Part shown: positions 40,804-48,763 of the stretch, piece by piece | Position numbering within the stretch: position 1 is the stretch's first letter | How the letters are laid out: every line of letters starts with the position of its first letter | From: Hamadaea tsunoensis DSM 44101 | Lineage (GTDB): Bacteria > Actinomycetota > Actinomycetes > Mycobacteriales > Micromonosporaceae | Reading direction: 5' to 3' | Assembly: GCF_000428945.1 (NCBI RefSeq) | Contig: NZ_AUAX01000023.1 | Location: 1 to 64,000, forward strand | Length of the DNA stretch: 64,000 nucleotides | The notes under the pieces: generated by a model | The model's database searches: none | Seen by the model: only the letters and a program-made list of their open reading frames with translations | Told to the model about the DNA's origin: nothing | Made by a program: the position numbers and the translations under genes

Positions 40804-41604
40804 CTATTTCTGGTCTTTGGGGCACCAGTAGGTGGTGCGGCCGCCGACGGTGGCCCGGCGCATGAGGGTGTTGCAGCGCGGGCAGCGGCCGTCGTTGCGG
40901 CGGGCGGGGATGACGGAGAGCGTGTGGACGCCGCCGCCCGCGATCGCCGCCTCCACCGATTCGTGAACTGCCTGGTAGAGGCGGTCTATTGCCGGCCGGG
41001 AGAGCTCGTCCACCGGTTTCGCGGGGTTGATCTTCGCCAGCCACAGCGCCTGGTCGGCGAGGAGGTTGCCGATGCCGGCCATGGCCTCCTGGTCCAGCAG
41101 CCGGGCCTTGACGGCGACGGTGCTGCGGTCCAGTGCCCTGCGGAACTCCGCGCGGGTGATCTCGCGAGCGTCGGGGCCGAGTTTCTCCACGGGCGGGTCG
41201 AGGCGTACGCGGCCCAGCCGTCTCGGGTCGACGAGGAGCATGAAGGTGCCGTCGTCGAACTGGAGGGCGAAGCGGGTGAAGCGGTGGTCGCCGGGTTTGC
41301 GGCCGCGGTCCCAGTAGTCGCCGCCGTCGTGTTCGACCCCGTCGGAGTCGGAGAAGACGATCTTCCCGGACATGCCGAGGTGGATGCCGAGCAGCGGGCC
41401 GGACCCGGAGGTCTCGCACCACATGCTCTTGCCGCGCCGGTACGCGCCCGTCAGCGTCCGTCCCAGCAGCGCGGCGCGGATGTCGCCGGGCGCGTGCGGG
41501 CGGCAGACGTAGGCGTCGGTGTCGTCGACGCCGGCGATGCGGCGGTCCAGGGCGTACTTGTCGATGATCGCGCGGGCCGTCTCGACTTCGGGAAGTTCGG
41601 GCAC
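40804..41604 (-). CDS. Fpg/Nei-family DNA glycosylase with modified zinc finger
   Basis: A 266-aa DNA repair enzyme. The N-terminal MPELPEVETARA carries the catalytic Pro and Glu of the family, the middle has the helix-two-turn-helix (MAGIGNLLADQALWLAKINP), and the C-terminal finger begins with CPRC. The finger ends WCPKDQK, so the usual fourth Cys is Asp. It excises oxidised bases and nicks abasic sites. It lies 12 nt after the methyltransferase gene, so they are probably co-transcribed. The finger change could weaken zinc binding, or Asp may act as ligand. Confidence 0.92.
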   Translation of the reverse strand: MPELPEVETARAIIDKYALDRRIAGVDDTDAYVCRPHAPGDIRAALLGRTLTGAYRRGKSMWCETSGSGPLLGIHLGMSGKIVFSDSDGVEHDGGDYWDRGRKPGDHRFTRFALQFDDGTFMLLVDPRRLGRVRLDPPVEKLGPDAREITRAEFRRALDRSTVAVKARLLDQEAMAGIGNLLADQALWLAKINPAKPVDELSRPAIDRLYQAVHESVEAAIAGGGVHTLSVIPARRNDGRCPRCNTLMRRATVGGRTTYWCPKDQK

Positions 41605-41616
41605 AGTCCCGGAACG

Positions 41617-42273
41617 TTACCCGTTCCGTGCCTCCCGCGCCTCGCAGTACGCGTACAGGTGGGTCTGGGCGGGCGCGTCGCTGCCACGTGGCGGCCGCCA
41701 ACTCTCCGATCGCAGGTCGAGCACCTCGAAGTCGTGCCGTTCGAGCAGAGCCCGCAACTCCCCCGCCGGGTACGCGGTCAGCGGCACCTGCTCGCCGAGG
41801 AACTCTCGCAGGAGGTAGTCGCTGTCGCCCTCGACCATGCCGAGCGCGAACAGGCCGCCGAGGTCGAGCTGCCCGCGGATGGCGTCGAGGGTCTTCTCGA
41901 TGTCGGCCCGGTGCAGGGCGAGCAGGCTGAAGAAGGCGACGGCCGCATGGAAGCGCTCGCCGACCGGGTGCAGCCCGTCGAGGTCGGTGAAGTCCCGCTC
42001 GACGAAGATCGCGTCCGGCACGTTGTCCATGGCGAGGTCCAGCATGACCGGGGAGATGTCCACCCCGACGACGTGCGCCCCGCCCTCGATCAGCTGCTTC
42101 GCCGTCGGCAGCCCGGTGCCGCAGCCCACGTCGAGCACGTTGCCGCCCGGCGGCAGGCGTTCGAGCAGCCATGCGACGGCCTCGCGCTGCCCCGGACGGT
42201 CGGCGAACGCGTCCTCGTAGCGGGCGGCGATCGTGTCGAAGGCGTGAGCCAGGTCGGGCCTCGGTTCGGACAT
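41617..42273 (-). CDS. SAM-dependent class I methyltransferase
   Basis: A 218-aa cytoplasmic methyltransferase. Motif I is NVLDVGCGTGLPTAKQL (about residues 46-62), followed by VVGVDISPVMLDLA and the motif IV-like AAVAFFSLLALHR. Substrate unknown. The ATG at 42273 gives a family-typical length; an upstream reading through GC-rich sequence has no support. It is paired with the downstream glycosylase gene, but a functional link is not evident. Confidence 0.9.
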   Translation of the reverse strand: MSEPRPDLAHAFDTIAARYEDAFADRPGQREAVAWLLERLPPGGNVLDVGCGTGLPTAKQLIEGGAHVVGVDISPVMLDLAMDNVPDAIFVERDFTDLDGLHPVGERFHAAVAFFSLLALHRADIEKTLDAIRGQLDLGGLFALGMVEGDSDYLLREFLGEQVPLTAYPAGELRALLERHDFEVLDLRSESWRPPRGSDAPAQTHLYAYCEAREARNG

Positions 42274-42322
42274 GCCCTTATTGTCCCGCTTCTTGCCTGC
42301 CGCGGGCGTATTTGCGCAGCGA

Positions 42323-42350
42323 GGGTCGTGTGGTCCCCGCCACACGACCC
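42323..42350 (-). terminator. Terminator after the GH54 gene
   Basis: Perfect 11-bp arms gggtcgtgtgg (42323-42333) and complement (42340-42350), 6-nt loop, 17 nt past the GH54 stop on the minus strand. Confidence 0.8.
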
Positions 42351-42367
42351 CCGCTGACCGGTTCGTC

Positions 42368-44218
42368 CTAGCTCAACGCGAACTTCTGCGCCGCGCTGCC
42401 GTTGCAGTCCCAGATCTGCAACCGGGTGCCGTTGCCCGTCGCCCCGTTCGGCGAGTCGAGGCAGCGGCCGGACTGCGGGTTGCGCAGCGATCCGTCCGCC
42501 TGCTGCTGCCAGACCTGCCCGCCGGCGCCGTTGCAGTCCCACAGTTCGACCTGCGTACCGTTGGCCGTGCCGTTGCCGTTGATGTCCAGGCAGCGGCCCA
42601 GCGTACGCAGCGCGCCGCTGCTCAGGTGGAACCAGTGCTGGTCGACCGCGTACGACTGGCAGTCCCAGAGCTGCACGGCGGTGCCGTTCACGCCCGAGTC
42701 GTCGGCCGCCACGTCGACGCACTTGCCGCCGGGGCCCACGTTCGCGCCGCCGCCGTTGACCGCGAACTTCTGCGCGGCCGAGCCGTTGCAGTCGTAGATC
42801 TGCAGCCGGGTGCCGTTCGCGGTGTTGCCGCTGGGCGAGTCCAGGCACCGCCCGGACTGCGGGTTGCGCAGCGAGCCGTCGGCCTGCTGCACCCACTTCT
42901 GACCGCCGACCCCGTTGCAGTCCCACAATTCGAGCTGCGCGCCGTTCGCCGTACCGTTGCCGTTGATGTCCAGACAGCGGCCCAGCGTACGCAGGGTGTT
43001 GTCGGCGAAGTGCTCCCAGTGCTGGTCCTCGGCCCACGTCTGGCAGTCCCAGAGCTGGGCGGCGGTGCCGTTGACGCCGGTGTCGTCGGCCGCGATGTCG
43101 ATGCACTTGCCGCCGGGACCGGTCACGGTGCCCTGCGGTCCGTTCGGCACGTTCGTCTGGCCGGAGTAGCCGACCGAGACGATGTTGGCCTGCACGGAGT
43201 TGTCCGCGGCGTCGGTCGGGGTCCCGTAGGTCATGACGCCCTCGAACCAGGTACCCATGTTCCGGTTGCTGTTGTCACCGCCGGTACCCAGGATGATGCC
43301 GCCCTCCTGGTGCATCGGCATGTAGCCGCCCCGGTTCGGCAGCGCCCCGTTCCACCACGTCGACAGGTTGCCGGACTGCGAGTTGCCGCCCTTGATCGCG
43401 TACGTCGTCTGGCCGTTGGTCTTCAGCAGCGCGGTGACGTAGGTGGTGTTGTTGCCGAGGTTGGCGGTGTTGGATCCGTTGGCGCCCTGGAACATGCCGT
43501 TCTCCAGGTCGCCCTCCACCCACGGCCCCGAGCCGGTGCACGGGGAGAAGTAGCAGGTGGTGGCGATGCTGACGGCGTCCATGTGACCGTTGCCGGTGTC
43601 GTACGGCGTCGACTCGGCGTTACCGTAGTCGAAGCAGCAGTCGGAGCCGACGTGCGTGCCGCTGGCCACCATGTACACGCCCTCGGGCTGGCCGTTGACC
43701 GCGACGCCGGAGGCGGCGCCGACGTACCGGTAGCCGTGCTGCGGCGAGATCCACACGCCGTAGACCTTGTGGCCGCCCGCGGTCACCGCGATCTCGGCGG
43801 CGTCGGACGGATAGTCGACCGGCCCCGCACCGCCGGCCGGACTGACCGACAGGTCGTTGTGCCGCGTGGTCTGGTCGTAGATCTTGGTGATGGCGCAGCT
43901 CGTACCGTTGCAGAAGGCATCCTGGTCACCCGCGTTGGCATAACCGCCGGCGGCGAGCAGGCCCACGTTGTGGGTGGCCCCGTCGGACTTGCGGGTGACC
44001 TGATAGAGCGCACCGTTGTACGCGGCGAACAGCGCCCGGGTGGTGCTGTGGGCGGCGACGCAGGGTGTGCCCGCGTTGCCGTAGATGTCGCAGGGCAGCG
44101 AGGTGGCGGCCTGCGAGGTACCGGGCAGGCTGACGAGGGTCGCGACGACCAGGGCGGCGGCCGAGGCTACGGCCAGAAGGGTCCGGCGCCAGGGGCGCGG
44201 ATGTGACCGGGCGATCAC
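42368..44218 (-). CDS. abfB: Secreted alpha-L-arabinofuranosidase (GH54) with ricin-type lectin repeats
   Basis: A 616-aa secreted enzyme. The signal peptide is about 1-38 (ends TSQAATS). The GH54 catalytic domain (about 40-355) follows the fungal AbfB pattern: CDIYGNAGTPCVAAHSTTRAL, vicinal cysteines C194-C195 in CCFDYGN, nucleophile Glu239 in GDLENG, and acid/base Asp315 in GGDNSN. Instead of the usual CBM42, two QxW-type ricin lectin blocks follow (about 365-485 and 490-616). It strips arabinose side chains from arabinoxylan or pectic arabinan. The GTG at 44218 has a GAAAGGTG ribosome site; an ATG 27 nt upstream lacks one. Confidence 0.93.
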   Translation of the reverse strand: MIARSHPRPWRRTLLAVASAAALVVATLVSLPGTSQAATSLPCDIYGNAGTPCVAAHSTTRALFAAYNGALYQVTRKSDGATHNVGLLAAGGYANAGDQDAFCNGTSCAITKIYDQTTRHNDLSVSPAGGAGPVDYPSDAAEIAVTAGGHKVYGVWISPQHGYRYVGAASGVAVNGQPEGVYMVASGTHVGSDCCFDYGNAESTPYDTGNGHMDAVSIATTCYFSPCTGSGPWVEGDLENGMFQGANGSNTANLGNNTTYVTALLKTNGQTTYAIKGGNSQSGNLSTWWNGALPNRGGYMPMHQEGGIILGTGGDNSNRNMGTWFEGVMTYGTPTDAADNSVQANIVSVGYSGQTNVPNGPQGTVTGPGGKCIDIAADDTGVNGTAAQLWDCQTWAEDQHWEHFADNTLRTLGRCLDINGNGTANGAQLELWDCNGVGGQKWVQQADGSLRNPQSGRCLDSPSGNTANGTRLQIYDCNGSAAQKFAVNGGGANVGPGGKCVDVAADDSGVNGTAVQLWDCQSYAVDQHWFHLSSGALRTLGRCLDINGNGTANGTQVELWDCNGAGGQVWQQQADGSLRNPQSGRCLDSPNGATGNGTRLQIWDCNGSAAQKFALS

Positions 44219-44420
44219 GGGGAGCACCTTTCTGTCGAGGGGCATGGCGACCCGCCGAGGGCGGCGGCGCACGACCCTTCCCAGATGCGCCGCCGCCGCA
44301 CAGGACGGAGCGGGCCCAGCCCCTATTCGATGATTTCGATGGATCAGTATGCGCGACGACGGTCGGAAATCATAGAACCTGTTGGAAAATGGTGGATCCG
44401 CTTCTGTCGGTGGGTGCGGT

Positions 44421-44426
44421 TAAGTT
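44421..44426 (+). promoter_or_regulatory. Leaderless -10 box of the hydrolase gene
   Basis: TAAGTT, 7 nt before the ATG at 44434, with no ribosome site between. Confidence 0.55.
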
Positions 44427-44433
44427 GCCCTCC

Positions 44434-45153
44434 ATGAACTCCGCTCCCCTCACCGGCTACCCGATCGTTCTCGTGCCCGGCTTCTGGCTGGGCGGCTGGG
44501 CCTGGGAAGGCGTCGCGGACCGGCTGCGCGCCGCCGGCCACACCGTCCAGGCAGTCACCCTCCCCGGCCTCGAATCCGCCATCACCGACCGTTCGAAGAT
44601 CACCATCGAGGACCACGTCGAGGCGATCCGCGCCACGGTCGAGTCCATGGGGCAGTCCGTGGTGCTGGCCGTCCACAGTGGTGCCGGCGTACCGGGCTAT
44701 GCGGTGACCGACCGGGTTCCGGACCGGATCGCGACGATGGTCTACGTCGACTCCGGGCCGGCGATCGGGGCGCTTGACCCCGGCTTCGAAGGCGAGGAAC
44801 AGCTGTCGCCGCGCATCGACGATCTGGACCAGAACCTCGACGGGCTCAGTGAACAGCAGCTGCTCGAATTCGTGCGACGGGCACTGCCGGAACCTGGTGG
44901 AGCCATCCGGGAAGGGGTCGAGCTGCGGAATCCGGAGCGGTTGGGCGTACCCAGCTTGATGATCTGCTGTGCATTCTCGGCGGCTCAGCTCCAGGCCGCC
45001 CTGGATGAAGGGGCTGGGTGGCTGGCGGGGTTGAAGGAGCTGCGGGACGTGCGGTGGATCGATCTGCCGACGAGTCACTGGCCGATGTGGTCGGAGCCGG
45101 AGAAGCTCGCAGAGATCCTGTCCGACGCATCCCACGGCATGTACGCGAAATGA
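44434..45153 (+). CDS. Alpha/beta-hydrolase (esterase-like)
   Basis: A 239-aa cytoplasmic hydrolase. It opens with IVLVPGFWLGGWAWEGVADRL (oxyanion loop), has the nucleophile elbow VHSGAG (Ser in LAVHSGAGVPGY), and a C-terminal LPTSHWPMWSEPE with the catalytic His. The pattern is like plant-esterase-type or EstC-like hydrolases. Substrate unknown. The start is set by the leaderless -10. It is divergent from the GH54 gene and otherwise isolated. Confidence 0.88.
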   Translation: MNSAPLTGYPIVLVPGFWLGGWAWEGVADRLRAAGHTVQAVTLPGLESAITDRSKITIEDHVEAIRATVESMGQSVVLAVHSGAGVPGYAVTDRVPDRIATMVYVDSGPAIGALDPGFEGEEQLSPRIDDLDQNLDGLSEQQLLEFVRRALPEPGGAIREGVELRNPERLGVPSLMICCAFSAAQLQAALDEGAGWLAGLKELRDVRWIDLPTSHWPMWSEPEKLAEILSDASHGMYAK

Positions 45154-45214
45154 CGGATGGGTGTGCGAGGGCTTCGTGCTCAGGCCACGAGGGGAAGGAG
45201 GAGGGTGCAGCAGG

Positions 45215-45451
45215 TCAAATTACCCTGTCGCCACTTTCCGAATCCCATAGATCCACCGCATCCCCCAGAAATTGATGGACGTAGCCGCAGTTCTGGCAGA
45301 CAAGACCTTGCGCCGACGAATCCGCCCATGCGAGGTCCCGGTATTCCAGCCGCACTCGTCGCCGGATGAAGAAGCCGCCCTGGCAGACCAGGCAGTGAAA
45401 GACCTGGCCATTGATCGTGGCGACGAGCGGCGCCGGTTGCAGCAGACTCAT
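45215..45451 (-). CDS. Small zinc-ribbon protein
   Basis: A 78-aa protein with two CxxC knuckles, FHCLVCQGGFF and LVCQNCGYVHQF, spaced about 30 residues apart, the pattern of a single zinc ribbon. The family occurs as a short stand-alone protein in many bacteria, but I know of no established role; nucleic-acid or protein binding is possible. It starts at the ATG at 45451 and ends at 45215. It lies alone, divergent from the lipoprotein gene. Confidence 0.75.
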   Translation of the reverse strand: MSLLQPAPLVATINGQVFHCLVCQGGFFIRRRVRLEYRDLAWADSSAQGLVCQNCGYVHQFLGDAVDLWDSESGDRVI

Positions 45452-45606
45452 CGCGCAACCTTAGTCGGCGGCCGCAATCGAGGGCTGAAGCACTCCCGCA
45501 CCGAGTCTTTCGGCGGACTTTCCTCCCCCGAGGGACCAACCGGGGAACCGACCTCCGCTAACCTGCGTCTCTCCAGGCATATCCGCGCCATCCCCGGGGG
45601 ACTGCC

Positions 45607-46500
45607 ATGTCGCGTACCGCTCTGATCGGATTGTCCGCTCTGCTGCTCCTCGGAGTCGCCGCCTGCGCCCGACCACAGGTGAACGCCGGATCCGCGGTCC
45701 CCGCGGTCGGAACCGCCGCAGCCCCGGGTGGCGGCGACGCGACCGCCTTCCTGCAGGAGTGGAAGGACTTCCCGGTCACGAAGAAGCCCCGCCCGATCGT
45801 CCTCACCGGCGACGCCGTCCTGCAGGCCGGCTACCGCACCGACAACGCCAAGCTGGCCGTCCTCACCGCCCGCGTACGCCTTGCCGCCACGCCTCCGGCC
45901 GCCCCGAAGACGGTCACGGTGCACCTCGCCGACGGCACTTTCACGTTGCCGGCGATCTCCGCGACCCAGGCGTTCGATCAGGTCGTTCAGGACGGCAGCA
46001 AGGCGAACGCGGTCGAGGTGGTGCCTGTCCTGGACTTCACGAGCGTCACTTTGGGTACGGCGGAGTTCCACACTGATCGAGGACCGTTGCGCCTGCCGGC
46101 CTGGCTGTTCGACGCCCCGGAGGCGCTCGGTCCGGTCGCGGTCGCCGCCGTCGCGCCCAGCGCGTTCTGGCAGCCCGTCACTCGACGTAGCCCGACGGCG
46201 CCTGCGGCTGACACCATCGCCGCGGACGGGGTCACCCTCACTGTGCAACTGCCCGATTCCGATAACAAGTGCCCGGGCGCGGCGGTCTACGAGTACACCG
46301 CTGTCGCTCAGGAGACGGCTACCGCCATCGCGGTCTCCCTCCATCAGCGGCTTGTGTCGCCGGCGGCCTCGTCGTCCGAGCCGTGCATCTCGGATCTGAT
46401 GCTGCGGTTCAGGGCGTACCAGGTGAAGTTGGCGGCGCCGCTGGGAAACCGGGTGGTGATCGACGGCGATGGTGCGGCGACGGCGGTCGTGAAGGGGTAG
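45607..46500 (+). CDS. Putative lipoprotein of unknown function
   Basis: A 297-aa exported protein with signal sequence 1-19 and lipobox LLLGVAAC (Cys20). The body is rich in Ala, Val and Thr with a likely all-beta fold; two cysteines near the C-terminus (C222 and C259, approximate) may form a disulfide. No family recognised. GGGGGA precedes the ATG by about 6 nt. Monocistronic. Confidence 0.8.
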   Translation: MSRTALIGLSALLLLGVAACARPQVNAGSAVPAVGTAAAPGGGDATAFLQEWKDFPVTKKPRPIVLTGDAVLQAGYRTDNAKLAVLTARVRLAATPPAAPKTVTVHLADGTFTLPAISATQAFDQVVQDGSKANAVEVVPVLDFTSVTLGTAEFHTDRGPLRLPAWLFDAPEALGPVAVAAVAPSAFWQPVTRRSPTAPAADTIAADGVTLTVQLPDSDNKCPGAAVYEYTAVAQETATAIAVSLHQRLVSPAASSSEPCISDLMLRFRAYQVKLAAPLGNRVVIDGDGAATAVVKG

Positions 46501-46640
46501 CCGGCGCCGCGAATTCCACGGATTCTTCACAGGATGCGACAGAATTCCCGAATCCCCCGAACCTACCTTCGTCTTCCCCTAGCGTGAGGACGGTAGGCGT
46601 ACCCCGGACCCTCCGGGGATGGTTCATCATGGGGGAAATC

Positions 46641-47249
46641 GTGAGCAATCTGTTCGTCATCGGCTACCCGGACGTACCCGCCGCGGCCGCCGCACGAGAC
46701 AAGATCCTGTCTCTGCAGAAGGAACACCTCATCGAGCTGGACGACATCGTCGTCGTGGAGAACAAGGACGGCAAGATCAAGCTGCACCAGTCGGCCAATC
46801 TTGCCGGGCTGGGCGCGGCGAGCGGCGCTCTGTGGGGCGGCCTCATCGGCCTGATCTTCTTCATGCCGCTGCTGGGCATGGCCGTCGGCGCCGCCGCCGG
46901 TGCCGCGGGCGGTGCGCTCACGGATGTGGGCGTCGACGACAAGATGATGAAGGACCTGGCCAACACGCTGTCGCCGGGTTCGGCGGCCGTGTTCGCGCTG
47001 GTCCGCCAGAGCACCCAGGACAAGGTCATCGCCGAGCTGGCCCCGTACGGCGGCAAGCTGCTGCAGAGCTCGCTGTCCGCGGAGGCCGAGGAGCACCTGC
47101 GCCAGGCGCTCGCCGCGGCGAAGGACGCCGGCGGCAAGGCCGCCAACGGCAGCAAGCCCACCAATGGCAGCAAGCCGAGCAACGGCGCCAAGGCGAGCAA
47201 CGGCTCGAAGGCGCCCAGCGAGGCGAAGGCGACCGCCGCCGCAAGCTGA
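46641..47249 (+). CDS. DUF1269 family membrane-associated protein
   Basis: A 202-aa protein of the DUF1269 type: VSNLFVIGYPDVPAAAAARDKI at the start, a Gly/Ala-rich hydrophobic hairpin about 60-95 (ASGALWGGLIGLIFFMPLLG), and the block LANTLSPGSAAVFALVRQ. The C-terminal 45 residues are a low-complexity Asn-Gly-Ser-Lys repeat (NGSKPTNGSKPSNGAKASNG), probably disordered. I chose the GTG at 46641, with GGGGGAA 4 nt upstream, because family members begin at this point; an ATG at 46629 is the alternative. Function of the family is unknown. Confidence 0.85.
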   Translation: MSNLFVIGYPDVPAAAAARDKILSLQKEHLIELDDIVVVENKDGKIKLHQSANLAGLGAASGALWGGLIGLIFFMPLLGMAVGAAAGAAGGALTDVGVDDKMMKDLANTLSPGSAAVFALVRQSTQDKVIAELAPYGGKLLQSSLSAEAEEHLRQALAAAKDAGGKAANGSKPTNGSKPSNGAKASNGSKAPSEAKATAAAS

Positions 47250-47296
47250 CCCGACAGCACCCGAAAGCGCCCGACAGCGCCAACCCAAGCTCGCAA

Positions 47297-47371
47297 GATC
47301 CCGCTTGGATCAGGGATCGCCACGTAATCATGGACCATGATTCGGGTGATTTCCCTGATCCAAGCGGGATC
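47297..47371. repeat. Hairpin with perfect 20-bp arms, GATC family
   Basis: Arms 47297-47316 (gatcccgcttggatcaggga) and 47352-47371. Inside lies a second hairpin, aatcatgg (47326-47333) with ccatgatt (47335-47342). The stretch 47340-47358 matches the reverse complement of 16377-16395 over 19 bases. It lies between convergent genes, 48 nt past the DUF1269 stop. Confidence 0.9.
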
Positions 47372-47420
47372 ATGAGCGCCAAGCGGGATCAAGGCGCGAG
47401 CGGCCAGGCATGCCTAGAAC

Positions 47421-47912
47421 TCAGGCGATGGGTGGCGGGTTGTAGACGACGGCTGCGCCGCAGTAGGACGGCGGCAGGGTCACCAGCGGGCTGCGGCACA
47501 CCTGGACGACGACCCGGTTGACCGTGGACGTCGTCGCCGATCCGCCGAGCGCGAACGTGAACGACGTCGTGGTGTTGTTGGCCGATCGGGACTGGCGGTC
47601 GACCTCGACGCTGCCGGCGTACGCGACGAAGGTGACTGTGCTGTAGTAGCCGTCGTCGCGGCAGGTGGTGACGGGGTCGATCGGCTGCGGGTGGTCGGTG
47701 AGGGTGCCCTTGACGTCGACGCCGAGGCCGGGCAGCGGTGAGGTGGCGCCGAAGTGCCAGTTCAGCGTGCCGGCGGTGGTGCCGTAGCGGCACGCGTCGC
47801 CGGAGTTCGCGGCGAAGGGCTGGCTGATGGTGGCGGCGTGGGCGGCGCCAGGGGCTGCCAGGACCGCGATGACGGCGGCGGCCAGGACGGAGATGAGGCG
47901 GGAGGTCCTCAT
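47421..47912 (-). CDS. Small secreted protein of unknown function
   Basis: A 163-aa protein with a Sec signal peptide (about 1-27, ends AAHAATI). The mature part is about 135 residues with four cysteines (near GDACRYG, TTCRDDG, VQVCRSP, SYCGAAV), likely two disulfides, and a predicted beta-rich fold. No family recognised. GGAG lies 8 nt before the ATG at 47912. Monocistronic. Confidence 0.75.
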   Translation of the reverse strand: MRTSRLISVLAAAVIAVLAAPGAAHAATISQPFAANSGDACRYGTTAGTLNWHFGATSPLPGLGVDVKGTLTDHPQPIDPVTTCRDDGYYSTVTFVAYAGSVEVDRQSRSANNTTTSFTFALGGSATTSTVNRVVVQVCRSPLVTLPPSYCGAAVVYNPPPIA

Positions 47913-48048
47913 CGGCGGCTCCTTTCCCTGTGGGGGCGGGCCTTTCCGGCCGGTCCGGGCAGACCCGCGATGGAGGTGCGAACACCGCCGCCCATGGTTC
48001 ACCACCTGATGACATTCGTCAATATATGCCGATCACGCGGCAGTAAAC

Positions 48049-48762
48049 CTACAGCGTGTCAGGCACGACGATCGGGCCGCCGGCCCGCAGTTCCTCCAGG
48101 AACCGCACGATCTCCGCAGCCACCGACCGGTGCTGAAGATCGTTGAGCACGTCGTGGTGACCGCCGCGGACCACCGCCAGCCGCGCCGCCGGGCGTACCT
48201 TGGCCAGGCCGCGCAGCGAGGGCAGATCCGTGAACGGGTCCGCGTCTCCCGCCAGCACCAGGGTCGGCAGCTCCGAGCTTCCGTGGTACGCGGAATCCAG
48301 CACCCCGGTCGGCACAGGCTCCGCGAGCGCGCCGCGTTCGGCCGCTCCTTCGCGCAGGACGCCTTCGCTGAGGACGCTCCGATGAACCGGGCAGTGCGTA
48401 CGCGCGTTCAGCTCGTCGTCCCATCCGTCGAGCTGATGGTCGGCGTACCCGGGCAGCCCGGCGAGCACGACTCCGTCGACGGAGAGGTCCGCATCGGCGG
48501 CAAGAGCGGCGACGAGGGCCGCTCCGAGGTCTGCGCCGATCAGCACGACGGGGCGTACCGCATCGGGTTCGACAACCGCCTCGACAGCCTGGCGTAGGTC
48601 GTCCACATCGGAGGGAGCCGAGAGCACCCGGACCTGGTAGGAGTCGGCGGCCAGCCGCCGGCCGAGCCGGGTGTAGGTCTCGGGGGTCTCGCCCCGGCCC
48701 GGCACCACCAGCACCGTGCCCCGGGTACGCAGCTCGGCGGGTCCGGTGAATTCGAGGGACAT
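48049..48762 (-). CDS. Alpha/beta-hydrolase-like protein with Asp at the nucleophile position
   Basis: A 237-aa protein with the fold pattern TVLVVPGRGETPETYTRLG, an elbow VVLIGADLGAALVAAL, and a late His in VVRGGHHDVLND. The usual GxSxG elbow is GADLG, so Ser is replaced by Asp, as in dehalogenase or epoxide-hydrolase-type chemistry, or the enzyme may have changed role. It is the last gene of the monooxygenase-transporter operon, 1 nt after the flavin-dependent gene, so its substrate may come from that pathway (inference). Confidence 0.82.
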   Translation of the reverse strand: MSLEFTGPAELRTRGTVLVVPGRGETPETYTRLGRRLAADSYQVRVLSAPSDVDDLRQAVEAVVEPDAVRPVVLIGADLGAALVAALAADADLSVDGVVLAGLPGYADHQLDGWDDELNARTHCPVHRSVLSEGVLREGAAERGALAEPVPTGVLDSAYHGSSELPTLVLAGDADPFTDLPSLRGLAKVRPAARLAVVRGGHHDVLNDLQHRSVAAEIVRFLEELRAGGPIVVPDTL

Positions 48763-48763
48763 G

